Origin: Methylobacteriaceae bacterium
Lineage (GTDB): Bacteria > Pseudomonadota > Alphaproteobacteria > Rhizobiales > Beijerinckiaceae
Direction of reading: 5' to 3'
DNA length: 64,000 nt
Assembly: GCA_947444195.1 (NCBI GenBank)
Contig: CANEZL010000010.1
Coordinates: 1 to 64,000 of the forward strand
The notes below the pieces were generated by a model. It did not search any database. It saw only the letters and a program-made list of their open reading frames with translations, and was not told where the DNA came from. A program made the position numbers and the translations under genes. Below are positions 9,178-17,430 of this stretch, one piece after another. The stretch's first letter is position 1. The number at the start of each line of letters is the position of its first letter.

Positions 9178-10157
9178 TCCGTTGGGTTTTCCCGCCTGGA
9201 AGTGCCGTTTTGAAGAATGCCTTGGGGGATTCTGTCACCACCTCCGACTTAGCTCTGGGCCTGATCGTGTTCGTGACCGACGGGACCGCCGTCTCCGTCA
9301 CGCCGGCCTGAGGCCGGCGCCGCCCGCGGGTATCCTCGGGACATGCTGGGGTTAGTCGGCGGGTCCGCCGACCGAACTCTGGGTGCCGCATACCTCCCGT
9401 CGGCTTTTGAGCCCAAAGGTGGAGTCTTTGGTCACCCATCTCGCCAAGGCTTGGAGGCCTCGGCAACCGCGCTCCCCGCGCGATGAGGGGTCATGGGTGC
9501 GAAAGCGGTGATCAAACAGGGGGGAAGCGACAAGTGGTGCGCCAAGATCCGCTCCTGGGAGGGCCGCGCATCACGCCGCGGTGGCTCTTCAGGTACAGAC
9601 ACAACCACTTGTTGGGCAGGAGTGGCCGCATCGACCCGAGGGTGCGTCGTGCGCTGATCCTCAAAGACGAGCAAACCAGGAATTGCCGCTGACGTTCAAA
9701 GCAGCTTGCTGTCGGGCACGGGCGGGGCGTCGGACGCGCCCCGCAGCATACACCTGACTGCCTCGAAGGCCTACGGTGGCAATGAGGGCCGCCCCGGTCA
9801 TCAGCCCTTCCGGCTCGGCATATTCGCCCAAGCCGTAAGGCGCGAGGATCTTGTGGATAACTGGGCTTGTTCGTATCCCGCCCGAACCCAAAACCGTGGG
9901 CCATGGGGAGCGCGATAGAGCCTCACCCACTGGATTTCAGGTCGTTTGGCACATTGTGCCAACGGCTCTGACTTTGGGGCTGGCAACCGGCTCCTCGTCC
10001 GTCCCAAGGGCGTGAAGCAGCCATCCCCTCGCAAACTCCACATTCCTTGCTTCCACCTGGCCACCTTGCTTGAACACGACCAAGGTCAGTCGCCTGGACA
10101 TCTCAACCGACTGGCAACAGTTTCGCCTTCACTTGTAGATCTAGCAGGATTTGTGTG
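8913..10157. other. Long stretch without a convincing gene
   Basis: About 1.25 kb with no open frame that combines length, start context and GC-codon bias. Several frames of 60-130 codons overlap one another on both strands, which is the usual look of non-coding GC-rich DNA. The most protein-like is a minus-strand frame at 9661-9930 (contains PYGLGEYAEPEGLMTGAALIATVG). I treat the whole as decayed island DNA apart from the possible remnant at its left end. Confidence 0.5.
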
Positions 10158-10595
10158 ATGTCGAAGCGGGGCCGGTATGACCTAGGTGCGATAATGCGCC
10201 GAGCATGGGAGATGGCTCGGGAGGCGGCATTCGCGGTTGGCGAGCGGGCACGGGCTCACCTTGCTGCCGCGATGCGCAGCGCGTGGGCCGAAGCCAAGTT
10301 GGCACTCGCGCCGACGAAGACGGAGCAGGATCGTCTCTCTCCGAGCGACATGATCGGACATGAGGACGCCTACCAAGGCCGGGTTCTAAAATATATCGGC
10401 ATCAAGCCGTGGTCCTCGAAAGATGGATACGACAAGCGAGATTACATTATTTGCGAAATAGATGGAAAAGTAAAAGACAAAGGGCTGATGTATTTCCTTA
10501 TATCCGGACAAGTTGACCTCTTTCACATTGAGGTTGATACCCTTTTTGGGAAGATTTGGTGCCACGACAACATTGAGGCCGAGCTTCTTGCCTGA
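10158..10595 (+). CDS. Hypothetical protein with Ala/Arg-rich helical N-terminus
   Basis: The 145-residue product has an N-terminal helical part (AIMRRAWEMAREAAFAVGE ... AMRSAWAEAK) with repeated aromatic-flanked Ala/Arg segments, and a C-terminal half rich in Lys, Ile and Asp (RDYIICEIDGKVKDKGLMYF). The ATG at 10158 is preceded in frame by a GTG one codon earlier. The DNA encoding the second half (10390-10560) is clearly more AT-rich than the rest of the island, which suggests a fusion of segments with different histories. Function unknown. Confidence 0.6.
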   Translation: MSKRGRYDLGAIMRRAWEMAREAAFAVGERARAHLAAAMRSAWAEAKLALAPTKTEQDRLSPSDMIGHEDAYQGRVLKYIGIKPWSSKDGYDKRDYIICEIDGKVKDKGLMYFLISGQVDLFHIEVDTLFGKIWCHDNIEAELLA

Positions 10596-10957
10596 GGTGA
10601 CAAGCTCAAGGCGTCGTCATCCTCGTCCCTGAAAAGAGCGGACGGCCCTACCGTGCCGACGGACAACACAATGGGGTTCGGGGCCCGGGCGGCCTTGGCA
10701 GGCGAGCCTGGCGAGGGAGCGGCTACTTTGGGAAGGTCGAGAGCCTCGAACCCGGAGGCGAGCTTCCTAAGGACGATCGCCTTGGCGATCTGGTAGGCCC
10801 ACTCCGGGGAGATCCGGAAACGGGCCTCCCGCAGTCTGTCACGGGGTATAGGTATGGTCTTTAGCCCGTCCCAGGGGGTGCGTCCGAGACCTCTCCCTGG
10901 GACGGATCGTCCCTCGGCACCTTTCCCCTTGTCCCCGGCCTCGACCCGCGGGACCAT
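10523..10957 (-). CDS. Hypothetical protein, low confidence
   Basis: The 144-residue product looks protein-like in its first two thirds (LREARFRISPEWAYQIAKAIVLRKLASGFEAL) but the last 25 codons run antisense into the 3' end of the convergent gene at 10158, a 73-base overlap. Either the gene has lost its natural stop or the tail is an accidental extension. ATG at 10957; a GTG one codon upstream is also possible. No family recognised. Confidence 0.4.
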   Translation of the reverse strand: MVPRVEAGDKGKGAEGRSVPGRGLGRTPWDGLKTIPIPRDRLREARFRISPEWAYQIAKAIVLRKLASGFEALDLPKVAAPSPGSPAKAARAPNPIVLSVGTVGPSALFRDEDDDALSLSPQARSSASMLSWHQIFPKRVSTSM

Positions 10958-11032
10958 CACCCTCGTTGCGAATTCGCCCGTGCCTCCCGGACGTGCTGCC
11001 CCGGTTGCTCAGGCCCATCGAGAAGGCCCGGC

Positions 11033-12826
11033 GTGAACCATCCCCTGCCGACCCCCGCGGCCCGTCCCGCGTCCTCCGCGGAAATCCACCGGCTTCTCCT
11101 CGTCTCCCTCGTCTCGCCCTCCCTGCACGCCTCCCTCATCCTCCCGCCGGGCAGGAAGGGGATCGCGATCCTCGGCGCCCACCGGCCCGTGGTGGAGGCG
11201 GACGGCACGGAGGAGTGGCGCTGGCAGAGCATCGGCGCCGACGCCTCCGAGATCGAGGCCGCCGTTGCCGCCTTCCGTCCGAGCTTCGTCACCCTCAACG
11301 CCTTCACGAAGAAGGCCCGCCGGGGCCACGACGACTACCGCACGCACCCCTGCAAGCGGGTCGCCAACCTGGCGAGCTACGGCGCCGTCTGGGTCGACCT
11401 CGACCACTACCGCAAGCCAGCCTGGCACCACGCCACCGAGGGCGGCATCGTCTGGGAGGTCCGCGACCGTCTCGCCCGCGGCGGGCGCGCCGGCAACGCC
11501 ATCCCGGACCCCTCCTACATCGTCCGGTCCGGCAACGGCTTCCACGTCGTCTGGCTCCTGGAGGCCGTGCCCCTGAAGGCCAGCAAGGCATGGACCGCGC
11601 TGCAGGCGATCCTCAACGGCCTCTTCGTCGACATGGGGCGGGACACGTCCGTGATGCCCGCCTCCGCCAACCTGAGGCTCGTCGGCACGATGAACGGCGG
11701 GGAGCCGGTCCGGATCGTCTGGCCGAGCCTCGTCGGCGAGATCCACCGCCACAGCTTCCGCACCCTTTGCCGCACCGCCTTTCCCTACAGCCCCGAGCAG
11801 GTCGCGACTTACCGGGTCGAGCAGGCCACCGCCAAGGCCGCCAGAAAGGCCGCTGCGGTCTCACGCGTCCGCTCCGGCCAGTCGCCCGTCCTCACCGGCG
11901 AGAGCTACTACCGGACACTCCAGCGCGACGTGGAGGCCCTCTGCCGCGGCCGCTTCCCGCACGGCGTCCCGAAGGGTGAGCGCAACACCTGGCTCATCGC
12001 CCTGGCTAAGACCTGGGCCTGGACCGCGAAGCCGGGCGTCCTGCGCCAACGGATCGCGGAGTGGGCGCCCCACCTCGGCCTGACGGTCGCCACCGCCCTT
12101 ACGCAGGCCGGGACGGTCATCCGTCGGGCCGAGGCGCAGGACCGCTCCGCGGCGCCGCTGGGGCGCCGGGGCCGCTACCCCGTCGGTCCGAAGAAGCTCG
12201 CGATCGAGCTCGGCGTCACCGTGACGGAGGCCCAGCGCTTCGACCTGCGCATGATGATCCCGGCCTCGATGAAGCGGGACAGGGCGGCGGAGCGGCAGGA
12301 GAAGAGCCGCCGGGCCCGGGGCGTGAAGGCGCTCGACGGGATCCAGGGCGCGCGCCTCGCCGTCGGGCAGCAGGCCCTCGCCCTGATGGCGGAGGGGCTC
12401 ACCCGGGCCGCCGTAATGGAGCGGCTCGGGGTGAAGAAGAGCTACCTCGACAAGGCCCTCGCCGAGGGCCGTGCGGTGGCCTCCGCGTCCGTCCTGCCCA
12501 CGCCCAAGCGCCGCGCTCGCGAGGTCGCCGAGACCGCTCCCGAGCTGGTCGCCGACGTCGTGGCGGAGGGAGGGACCGTGCAGCGCGACAAGCTCGCCCG
12601 CGATGTGTCACGGTCTATTGCGCATGCGGAAGATGTTGTGCCGGTGCTTGAAGCCTGCGCCCCGTCCCCCTACCATGCGAGTGTTCACGACGTGGCAGCA
12701 CCGCAGACGAACCCACGACCCGCTGCGCCCTCCGGGGCCGGCGGGTCGTTGCGTTCCGGGGCAGGCGATCCGCCCCGCACACAAATCGTCCCGCTCTTCC
12801 TGGCCCTCCTGCGCAAGCCCGCCTGA
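11033..12826 (+). CDS. Replication-type protein with AEP primase-polymerase motifs
   Basis: The 597-residue product shows three signatures of the archaeo-eukaryotic primase fold, in order: a metal-binding DxD in YGAVWVDLDHY (Asp122, Asp124), a nucleotide-contact motif in VRSGNGFHVVW (His171), and a third motif GRDTSVMPASANLRLVGTMN (Asp204). This fits plasmid or phage DNA primases and primase-polymerases acting at initiation. The C-terminal half is basic and helical, with an HTH-like part around residues 450-485 (GLTRAAVMERLGVKKSYLDKAL). No Walker A helicase motif is present, so a helicase would have to come from elsewhere. The start is a GTG with a purine-rich site (GAGAAGG) upstream. It is the largest gene of the island. 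Confidence 0.65.
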   Translation: MNHPLPTPAARPASSAEIHRLLLVSLVSPSLHASLILPPGRKGIAILGAHRPVVEADGTEEWRWQSIGADASEIEAAVAAFRPSFVTLNAFTKKARRGHDDYRTHPCKRVANLASYGAVWVDLDHYRKPAWHHATEGGIVWEVRDRLARGGRAGNAIPDPSYIVRSGNGFHVVWLLEAVPLKASKAWTALQAILNGLFVDMGRDTSVMPASANLRLVGTMNGGEPVRIVWPSLVGEIHRHSFRTLCRTAFPYSPEQVATYRVEQATAKAARKAAAVSRVRSGQSPVLTGESYYRTLQRDVEALCRGRFPHGVPKGERNTWLIALAKTWAWTAKPGVLRQRIAEWAPHLGLTVATALTQAGTVIRRAEAQDRSAAPLGRRGRYPVGPKKLAIELGVTVTEAQRFDLRMMIPASMKRDRAAERQEKSRRARGVKALDGIQGARLAVGQQALALMAEGLTRAAVMERLGVKKSYLDKALAEGRAVASASVLPTPKRRAREVAETAPELVADVVAEGGTVQRDKLARDVSRSIAHAEDVVPVLEACAPSPYHASVHDVAAPQTNPRPAAPSGAGGSLRSGAGDPPRTQIVPLFLALLRKPA

Positions 12827-12863
12827 CCTGGATCCTTGCTGCCCGGGGAGCGACGATCCGGGC

Positions 12864-13229
12864 ATGTCCGAGATCGCCTCCGCTCCCGTCTCCGCCCGCA
12901 AGCGCACACCCGGCCCGATCGCCATCCTGGAGCGGAGGGCGGAGGAGGAGCGCCGGCGCGAGGACGCCGAGCGCAAGCGCCGGGAGCGGGCGGAACGCAG
13001 GGCCTCGGGCCTGCCGGATCCGCGCGAGCTCGACCGCGCCCTCGTCGACGCCATCAGGGATGCGCCCCTGACGGGCGCCCGGGGGGCTGGGGGCCGGACG
13101 CATCCCAACGCCGTCCACGTCCTCGGCATCGTCGGCCGGGCGGCCCATGCGCTGCAGCGGCGGGGGTATCTCCCGAACGCCACCGTCCCGGCCCTCGTCG
13201 CCCGCATCTCGCGCGACACCGTCGGTTAG
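12864..13229 (+). CDS. Hypothetical charged protein downstream of the primase-like gene
   Basis: A 121-residue product with a strongly helical, Glu/Arg-rich stretch (AILERRAEEERRREDAERKRRER) likely to form a coiled coil, followed by a small globular end (NAVHVLGIVGRAAHALQRRGY). It starts 37 bases after the primase-like gene in the same direction and could be its partner. No family is recognised. Confidence 0.55.
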   Translation: MSEIASAPVSARKRTPGPIAILERRAEEERRREDAERKRRERAERRASGLPDPRELDRALVDAIRDAPLTGARGAGGRTHPNAVHVLGIVGRAAHALQRRGYLPNATVPALVARISRDTVG

Positions 13230-13508
13230 CCCCGCCGGTCCCCGGGAAGGGACCGCGCCCGCCCCGGGCGATGTGTCGTCCGTCGCACGGCGGCCTTCAA
13301 GCCTGATCCTCCCTGGCACGCCTTGGCGCTCGTCTGCTGGAATAAGGGCCAGTTCATCGACGGCGCCGTCATCCAGGTCTCGCTCGACGGGGGCCTGACC
13401 TGGCAGCAGGGGACGGCGTTTCAGTGGGTCTTCAACAACGCGGCGCCGACGACGCGGGGAGCGCAGTACGCGGCGTTGCGCGCGGCGATCCAGCTCTTCA
13501 TCGTCTGA
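13230..13508 (+). pseudogene. Gene remnant continuing the frame of the preceding gene
   Basis: After the TAG at 13227-13229 the same frame stays open to 13508 with no ATG; only a TTG at 13323 could start it. The last 60 codons look genuinely coding (WNKGQFIDGAVIQVSLDGG, then a Trp/Gln-rich strand and AALRAAIQLFIV). This is best read as the 3' end of a gene that lost its 5' part, possibly of phage origin. It converges on the next gene, overlapping by 11 bases. Confidence 0.3.
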
Positions 13509-14079
13509 GGACGTGCTGCAGGGCCCCTGGCCCGGGCTCGCGCACGACCTCCTCAATGATGTCGTAGAAGGGCAGCCGGGGTTCGTAGACGGCGACGTCC
13601 TCGGCCGCCGCGATGATCCGAGGCCGATCCCGCCCCGGCAGGATCAGGACCTCCGCGCTGCCCTGCGTCCGCACCCAGCGGGCCCCCTCCGCCTCGGAGA
13701 TCTGCAACCGGGGCAGGTTGCCGAAGCGATCGAGGACGGCGTCGCGGCCGGGGACGAGGATGCCGCGGGGCACCGTCCCGGGGTCGCCGGGCTTCCGCTC
13801 GCCGCCGAAGACCTCCAGCGCGAGGTAGCGCGCCGCGGTGGGCAGGACATAGACGAGCGCGGCCGGTGCCTCGCACTGCAGCTTCCGGTATCGGAAGGCA
13901 TTGAGCGTGAACGGGGTCGGCCGGTCGAAGACCTCGCCTGCGACCTCGCGCAGCCGTTTCCGAGCCGAGGCTGCCAGGTACAGGACCGCCGCGTCGAGGG
14001 CGCTCCTGAGCTCCTTCGCCCGCGTGATCCCGGCCCGCCTGAGGGCGCTGACGTCGAGTTTGATGCGGGTGCTGGCCAT
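13498..14079 (-). CDS. Phage-like hypothetical protein
   Basis: The 193-residue product begins MASTRIKLDVSALRRAG and has an alpha/beta pattern with a stretch VYVLPTAARYLALEVFGGE and repeated GxxxRILVPGRD-type turns. Size, basic N-terminal helix and context resemble small tail-completion or neck proteins of tailed phages, but no specific family can be named. It is an isolated minus-strand gene among plus-strand island genes. Confidence 0.5.
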   Translation of the reverse strand: MASTRIKLDVSALRRAGITRAKELRSALDAAVLYLAASARKRLREVAGEVFDRPTPFTLNAFRYRKLQCEAPAALVYVLPTAARYLALEVFGGERKPGDPGTVPRGILVPGRDAVLDRFGNLPRLQISEAEGARWVRTQGSAEVLILPGRDRPRIIAAAEDVAVYEPRLPFYDIIEEVVREPGPGALQHVLRR

Positions 14080-14501
14080 GTCCGGGAGGCTCGCCCCCTG
14101 CGACGACCAACACACCGGTTGCCCAAAAGCAGTGCCCCCTCGGGAGTGGATTTTGAGGCGAGGACCTGTCCCCCCGTTACTCCTAGATCCAGAATCGAGG
14201 CTACAGGCCCAAGAATCGAGTTTCCAATTCGGACGCCGTCCGGGCGATGGCCCCTCGGCGCCCGTGCGGGGCGCGCCCCGGGACGGCGCCGACACCGCAT
14301 CCCGGAGGCCTCCGGGAGCGGCAGGCACATCCGGTCCGACGTCGGCCCGACGTGCGCTCGATTCGGGCGCACAGGGCAAGGCACAAGGGGCCAGGGGTTC
14401 GTTTACCGTCGATTGTGGATGGCTTCCCCAGATTCTTGACCCGGGACTCCGGCCAGGCCCACCTTGGGAGCACGAGATCGCCCCGCCCTGGAGACGTCCC
14501 C
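14080..14501. other. Intergenic region in the island, no gene seen
   Basis: 422 bases between divergent genes. The centre is GC-rich with several short inverted repeats around 14260-14340. A nine-base direct repeat AGAATCGAG occurs twice near 14190-14220. The right part (about 14400-14450) is less GC-rich and could hold the promoter of the gene at 14502. Nothing more specific is visible. Confidence 0.35.
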
Positions 14502-14819
14502 ATGTCGCACCACGCCGCCCACATCACCGCGGACGTCTCGGGGCGGATGGCTCAAGGCCTGATGATGGGGCATTTCGCGGTCCAGGACCTCTTCCGCGCT
14601 GTCGAGACCGACCGCCGCCGGGGCGTCGACGCGGTCTCGGAACTCATCCACGAGCTCGCCCTCGCGCGCCAGCAGGCCACCGCGGCGCAGTTCGAGACCG
14701 CCCGCCTCCGCCGTGAGCTCGTCTCATGCGCGAGGGCGATCGGTGCCGAGCGAGAGCGCGCCAATCGAGCGGAGCACGCCCTCTCGCACGTCCTCGCGGC
14801 AGTCAGGGACCGCGCATGA
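14502..14819 (+). CDS. Hypothetical coiled-coil protein
   Basis: The 105-residue product is almost entirely helical with heptad-like spacing (LIHELALARQQATAAQFETARLRRE is the core region, residues about 48-72) and a histidine-rich start (MSHHAAHI). It lacks membrane segments and cysteine motifs apart from a single Cys. No family recognised; such small coiled-coil proteins are common in prophage early regions. Confidence 0.5.
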   Translation: MSHHAAHITADVSGRMAQGLMMGHFAVQDLFRAVETDRRRGVDAVSELIHELALARQQATAAQFETARLRRELVSCARAIGAERERANRAEHALSHVLAAVRDRA

Positions 14820-14846
14820 AAAAGCCCGCCGGGGTGACCGGCGGGC
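14819..14846 (-). terminator. Rho-independent terminator
   Basis: A perfect 9-bp stem (GCCCGCCGG / CCGGCGGGC, 14824-14846) with a 5-base loop is followed on the minus strand by five T residues (14823-14819). It ends the minus-strand gene at 14872, 26 bases upstream. The T-run overlaps the stop of the converging plus-strand gene. Confidence 0.75.
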
Positions 14847-14871
14847 TCGGGGTAAGTGGGGCGGCCCGCTT

Positions 14872-15423
14872 CTAGCGGCGCAGGCCGTAGCTGTATGCGG
14901 GCGTTGTCCCGAGCTCTGCCAGCAGCTCGGCCACGTCGATCGAGCGGCTCGGCCCCCCGGTCCCGCCCTTGGCGCCCTTGCCGGTGATCCCCGCCGGCAC
15001 AGCGTCCGCGACGACCGGCGGTAGGCGGAACGGGCCAAGTGCCGTAGACCCGCCAAGGCCGGCGTTGATGTGGCGCTGCAGCCGGCTCGCGGGGCAGCCG
15101 AGAACTTCGCCGAGCTGCGTCGCGTCGAGCCCGGCGACCCATGCCGCGAGGGGGCTCGGGAGCGGATCGACTGGGGCGTGCTGCTCGTGCGTGAAGAGCC
15201 GCGCTCGGGCGTGCCGCTGCACGAGCTCCGCCATCGGGCATGGCTTGCGCACGACCGGCGTGAGGGGCTCGCTCGGCTCGTCGCGGCGGACGGCGTCGAG
15301 GGCGGCCGCCGCAACGCTCGACGCTGTCGGCTTGGGCTGCCAGCCAAGCAGCGTAAGCGGTAGCAGCAAGATCTCCAGCATCATGTGCAGGATCGTCGCG
15401 AGCAACCGTCCCAGAAACCGCAT
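14872..15423 (-). CDS. Hypothetical membrane-anchored protein
   Basis: The 183-residue product has one N-terminal hydrophobic segment (LLATILHMMLEILLLPLTLLG, about residues 7-27) and a soluble C-terminal domain with a possible HTH-like segment (TQLGEVLGCPASRLQRHINAG). It is followed by a good rho-independent terminator and preceded, 34 bases upstream, by another minus-strand gene, so the two are probably co-transcribed. No family recognised. Confidence 0.55.
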   Translation of the reverse strand: MRFLGRLLATILHMMLEILLLPLTLLGWQPKPTASSVAAAALDAVRRDEPSEPLTPVVRKPCPMAELVQRHARARLFTHEQHAPVDPLPSPLAAWVAGLDATQLGEVLGCPASRLQRHINAGLGGSTALGPFRLPPVVADAVPAGITGKGAKGGTGGPSRSIDVAELLAELGTTPAYSYGLRR

Positions 15424-15457
15424 CGTGTCCTCCTCTCTCTCGGGGTGATCGTCCGCC

Positions 15458-16324
15458 TCAGACCAGCAAGGCGCCAGCCGGCGCGCCGGGTTTGGCCCGC
15501 CGGCGCCGCTTCGGGGCCTCGCCGAACAGGCGGACGTTGAGCTCGTCGGCGAGTTGCAGCCGGTGTCCCTGCAGCAGCGCGAGGGCGTGCGCGCCTTCGC
15601 CCTGGTCGAGGGCCTCGCGCTCCGAGAGGACGTGCCCGGTCCAGCACGTCGCCTGCGACCAGCCGATCGAGTTGCGATCGGCTGCCCAGTCCGTGTCGAG
15701 CGAGCTCAAATGCTGGCAGGCCTCCAGGGCGGCCACTCGGACGGCCGGATCCGCGGCCCGGGCGAACCACAGCGCCGGGGCCGGCCGGCCGAGGCGCTCC
15801 GCGGCCCGGCGGACGTTGGCCTTGGCGTTCGAGAGGTAGCGCTCTGCCGCCCGGAGACCCCAGCTCGTCCAGGCTTCCAGCGCGGCGAGGTCGCGCGCTT
15901 CGGTGAGGGACCGACCCAGCGCCCACGGGCGCTCGGCGAGCAGGCGGGCGAGCTCGGCGCGAATCGGAGGAGCTGAAATTTCGGTTGAGGCGACGTCGCG
16001 CTCGTGGCGCTCCTGCTCCCGGCGAGCCTTCTCCTCGCGCTCGGCGGCCGCCTCGGCGACGACGCGGTCGACCTCGGCGCGGAGGGCGTCCGCGTCGAAG
16101 GTCACCCCGGTGTTCCACCAGCAGGGGAGCAGGCGGCTCTCGCCGTGGCCGCGGTCGGTCCAGCTGTAGCCAGCGCCGACCATGAGGCCGCGAGCCCGCG
16201 AGTAGGCATCGGTGAAGGCGAGGGTCGGTTGGGCGGCGACCCACAGGGTCAGGTCGTGGCCGTAGCGCCGGTGCGTGCCGGCGTTCGTCCAATCGGTGCC
16301 GAAGTCGATCGGCGGGCGGGTCAT
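15458..16324 (-). CDS. Hypothetical protein with central coiled coil
   Basis: The 288-residue product opens with a Trp/Tyr-rich part (GTDWTNAGTHRRYGHDLTLWV) followed by a Glu/Arg-rich coiled coil at about residues 80-110 and an Ala-rich helical C-terminal half ending in a basic tail. The chosen ATG at 16324 has the best context; the frame continues upstream through Cys-rich, unlikely sequence. It is the first gene of a two-gene minus-strand unit and diverges from the HTH gene at 16624, the usual layout of a phage control region. Function unknown. Confidence 0.5.
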   Translation of the reverse strand: MTRPPIDFGTDWTNAGTHRRYGHDLTLWVAAQPTLAFTDAYSRARGLMVGAGYSWTDRGHGESRLLPCWWNTGVTFDADALRAEVDRVVAEAAAEREEKARREQERHERDVASTEISAPPIRAELARLLAERPWALGRSLTEARDLAALEAWTSWGLRAAERYLSNAKANVRRAAERLGRPAPALWFARAADPAVRVAALEACQHLSSLDTDWAADRNSIGWSQATCWTGHVLSEREALDQGEGAHALALLQGHRLQLADELNVRLFGEAPKRRRRAKPGAPAGALLV

Positions 16325-16623
16325 GGGGGCTCTCGGGAAACCTTGGTGACAGGCAAATTCGCCCGGTTCGCTGATACGCGGACAAGCGAAGCATCCGCCT
16401 CCTGATAGAATTACGCAAGAACAAAATCGGAGTAACGAATTTCTCAAGGACTGTAACGCTTTTCTTGAGCTTGGAAACGCTATCTGAAAGCCGCGATGTC
16501 TGCGATCATGCCGATGATTTAGTGCGCAAAACCTGAAAAGTTTCGATCTAATGCTTGACGGACCCGACCGACGCGCCGATCTTAGCTGCGACGCGGATAC
16601 GCGACCGAGCGTACGGCGAGCGC
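16325..16623. promoter_or_regulatory. AT-richer divergent control region
   Basis: About 300 bases between divergent transcription units, markedly richer in A/T than its surroundings (16400-16560). It contains an inverted repeat CTCAAG ... CTTGAG (16443-16448 and 16464-16469, 15 bases apart) that could be an operator, and several T/A-rich hexamers that could serve as -10 boxes. The HTH protein encoded next door is the obvious candidate regulator. No single promoter can be assigned with confidence. Confidence 0.4.
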
Positions 16624-16890
16624 ATGGAGGGCATCGTGGCGGACGGGTCGAGCGAGGAGGCGCCGGCGCGGCCGGTGGAGGACGAAGGGGCGGTCGACGC
16701 GCTCGCGCAGCTGGAGGAGGCGATCCACGCCGCCGGCAGCGCGGCGGCGTGGGCGGCCGCGGCGGAGATCTCGCCGGCCTACGTGTCGGACGTGCGCCTC
16801 GGCCGCCGCGCGCCGGGGGCGGCGGTCCTGCGCGCCCTCCGTCTGCAGCGTGTCGTCAGCTACGTGCCGGTCGGGGAGGCGCGCCCGTGA
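16624..16890 (+). CDS. Small HTH (Cro/YdaS-like) DNA-binding protein
   Basis: The 88-residue product carries a helix-turn-helix at about residues 30-62 (LEEAIHAAGSAAAWAAAAE then ISPAYVSDVRLGRRAPG), the pattern of small phage Cro-type or YdaS-type regulators. The ATG at 16624 gives the cleanest start; a TTG at 16555 would add 23 residues. The stop overlaps the GTG of the next gene. It heads a run of seven closely packed genes and faces the AT-rich control region, consistent with controlling this module. Confidence 0.6.
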   Translation: MEGIVADGSSEEAPARPVEDEGAVDALAQLEEAIHAAGSAAAWAAAAEISPAYVSDVRLGRRAPGAAVLRALRLQRVVSYVPVGEARP

Positions 16891-17216
16891 TCGACCTCAC
16901 CGGATACCACTACGCGCCCAATGTCGATGTCGAGCCGGACCCGCCTGAGCCCACGTTCGCCGAGGGCGGGGTCGTCCGCCGACACACCGCCAGGAAGGCG
17001 CTCTGGTGCGAGGGCTGTCCGATCGACCGCGGCATCATGCCGGGCGAGCGGTACGCGGTGTTCGTCGGCCTCGACGGGTGGGGCGACTTCTTCTGCGAGC
17101 GCTCCTGCACCGCCATGTCGGACGCCTGCCGCGCCGCCCTGCCGCCGCTCCCGGCCCCGGCCGCCCCGCGGGGGCCGTGCGTGCCGCTCGGCGACGACGA
17201 ACACCTGCCCTTCTGA
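16887..17216 (+). CDS. Hypothetical protein with two Cys pairs (zinc-ribbon-like)
   Basis: The 109-residue product has CEGC and, about 40 residues later, CERSC, a spacing compatible with a small zinc ribbon, around a hydrophobic core (RYAVFVGLDGWGDFF). The start is GTG, overlapping the stop of the HTH gene by four bases. Function unknown; probable role in nucleic-acid or protein binding within the phage-like module. Confidence 0.55.
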   Translation: MIDLTGYHYAPNVDVEPDPPEPTFAEGGVVRRHTARKALWCEGCPIDRGIMPGERYAVFVGLDGWGDFFCERSCTAMSDACRAALPPLPAPAAPRGPCVPLGDDEHLPF

Positions 17217-17228
17217 AGGAGCCCCAGC

Positions 17229-17420
17229 ATGGGCCGCGTCCGAGACGAATACTTCGCTTCCCTCTCGCCCGAGGAGGAGCGCGAGCTCCACGAGCGTGAG
17301 GCCTCGTGGCCCGGCTCCGACGAGCCGGATCCGGGCCTGGCCGACGAGCCCGAGCTGCCGTTCCCGGAGCCGCCGCGCCAGCGGGAGATCTTCCCGACCG
17401 GCGATGACATCCCGTTCTGA
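17229..17420 (+). CDS. Small acidic hypothetical protein
   Basis: A 63-residue, strongly acidic and Pro-rich product (SLSPEEERELHEREAS ... FPTGDDIPF). A good ribosome-binding site (GAAGGAG) lies just upstream of the ATG. The C-terminal DDIPF resembles the acidic tail of single-strand DNA-binding proteins, which recruits replication proteins; the likeness is short and may be fortuitous. No other domain is visible. Confidence 0.5.
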   Translation: MGRVRDEYFASLSPEEERELHEREASWPGSDEPDPGLADEPELPFPEPPRQREIFPTGDDIPF

Positions 17421-17430
17421 GGAGACGACG

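Noticed and set aside
9512..9930. Overlapping minus-strand frames of 130 and 89 codons
   Set aside because: One stretch looks protein-like, but start context is poor, the two frames overlap and no family is recognised.
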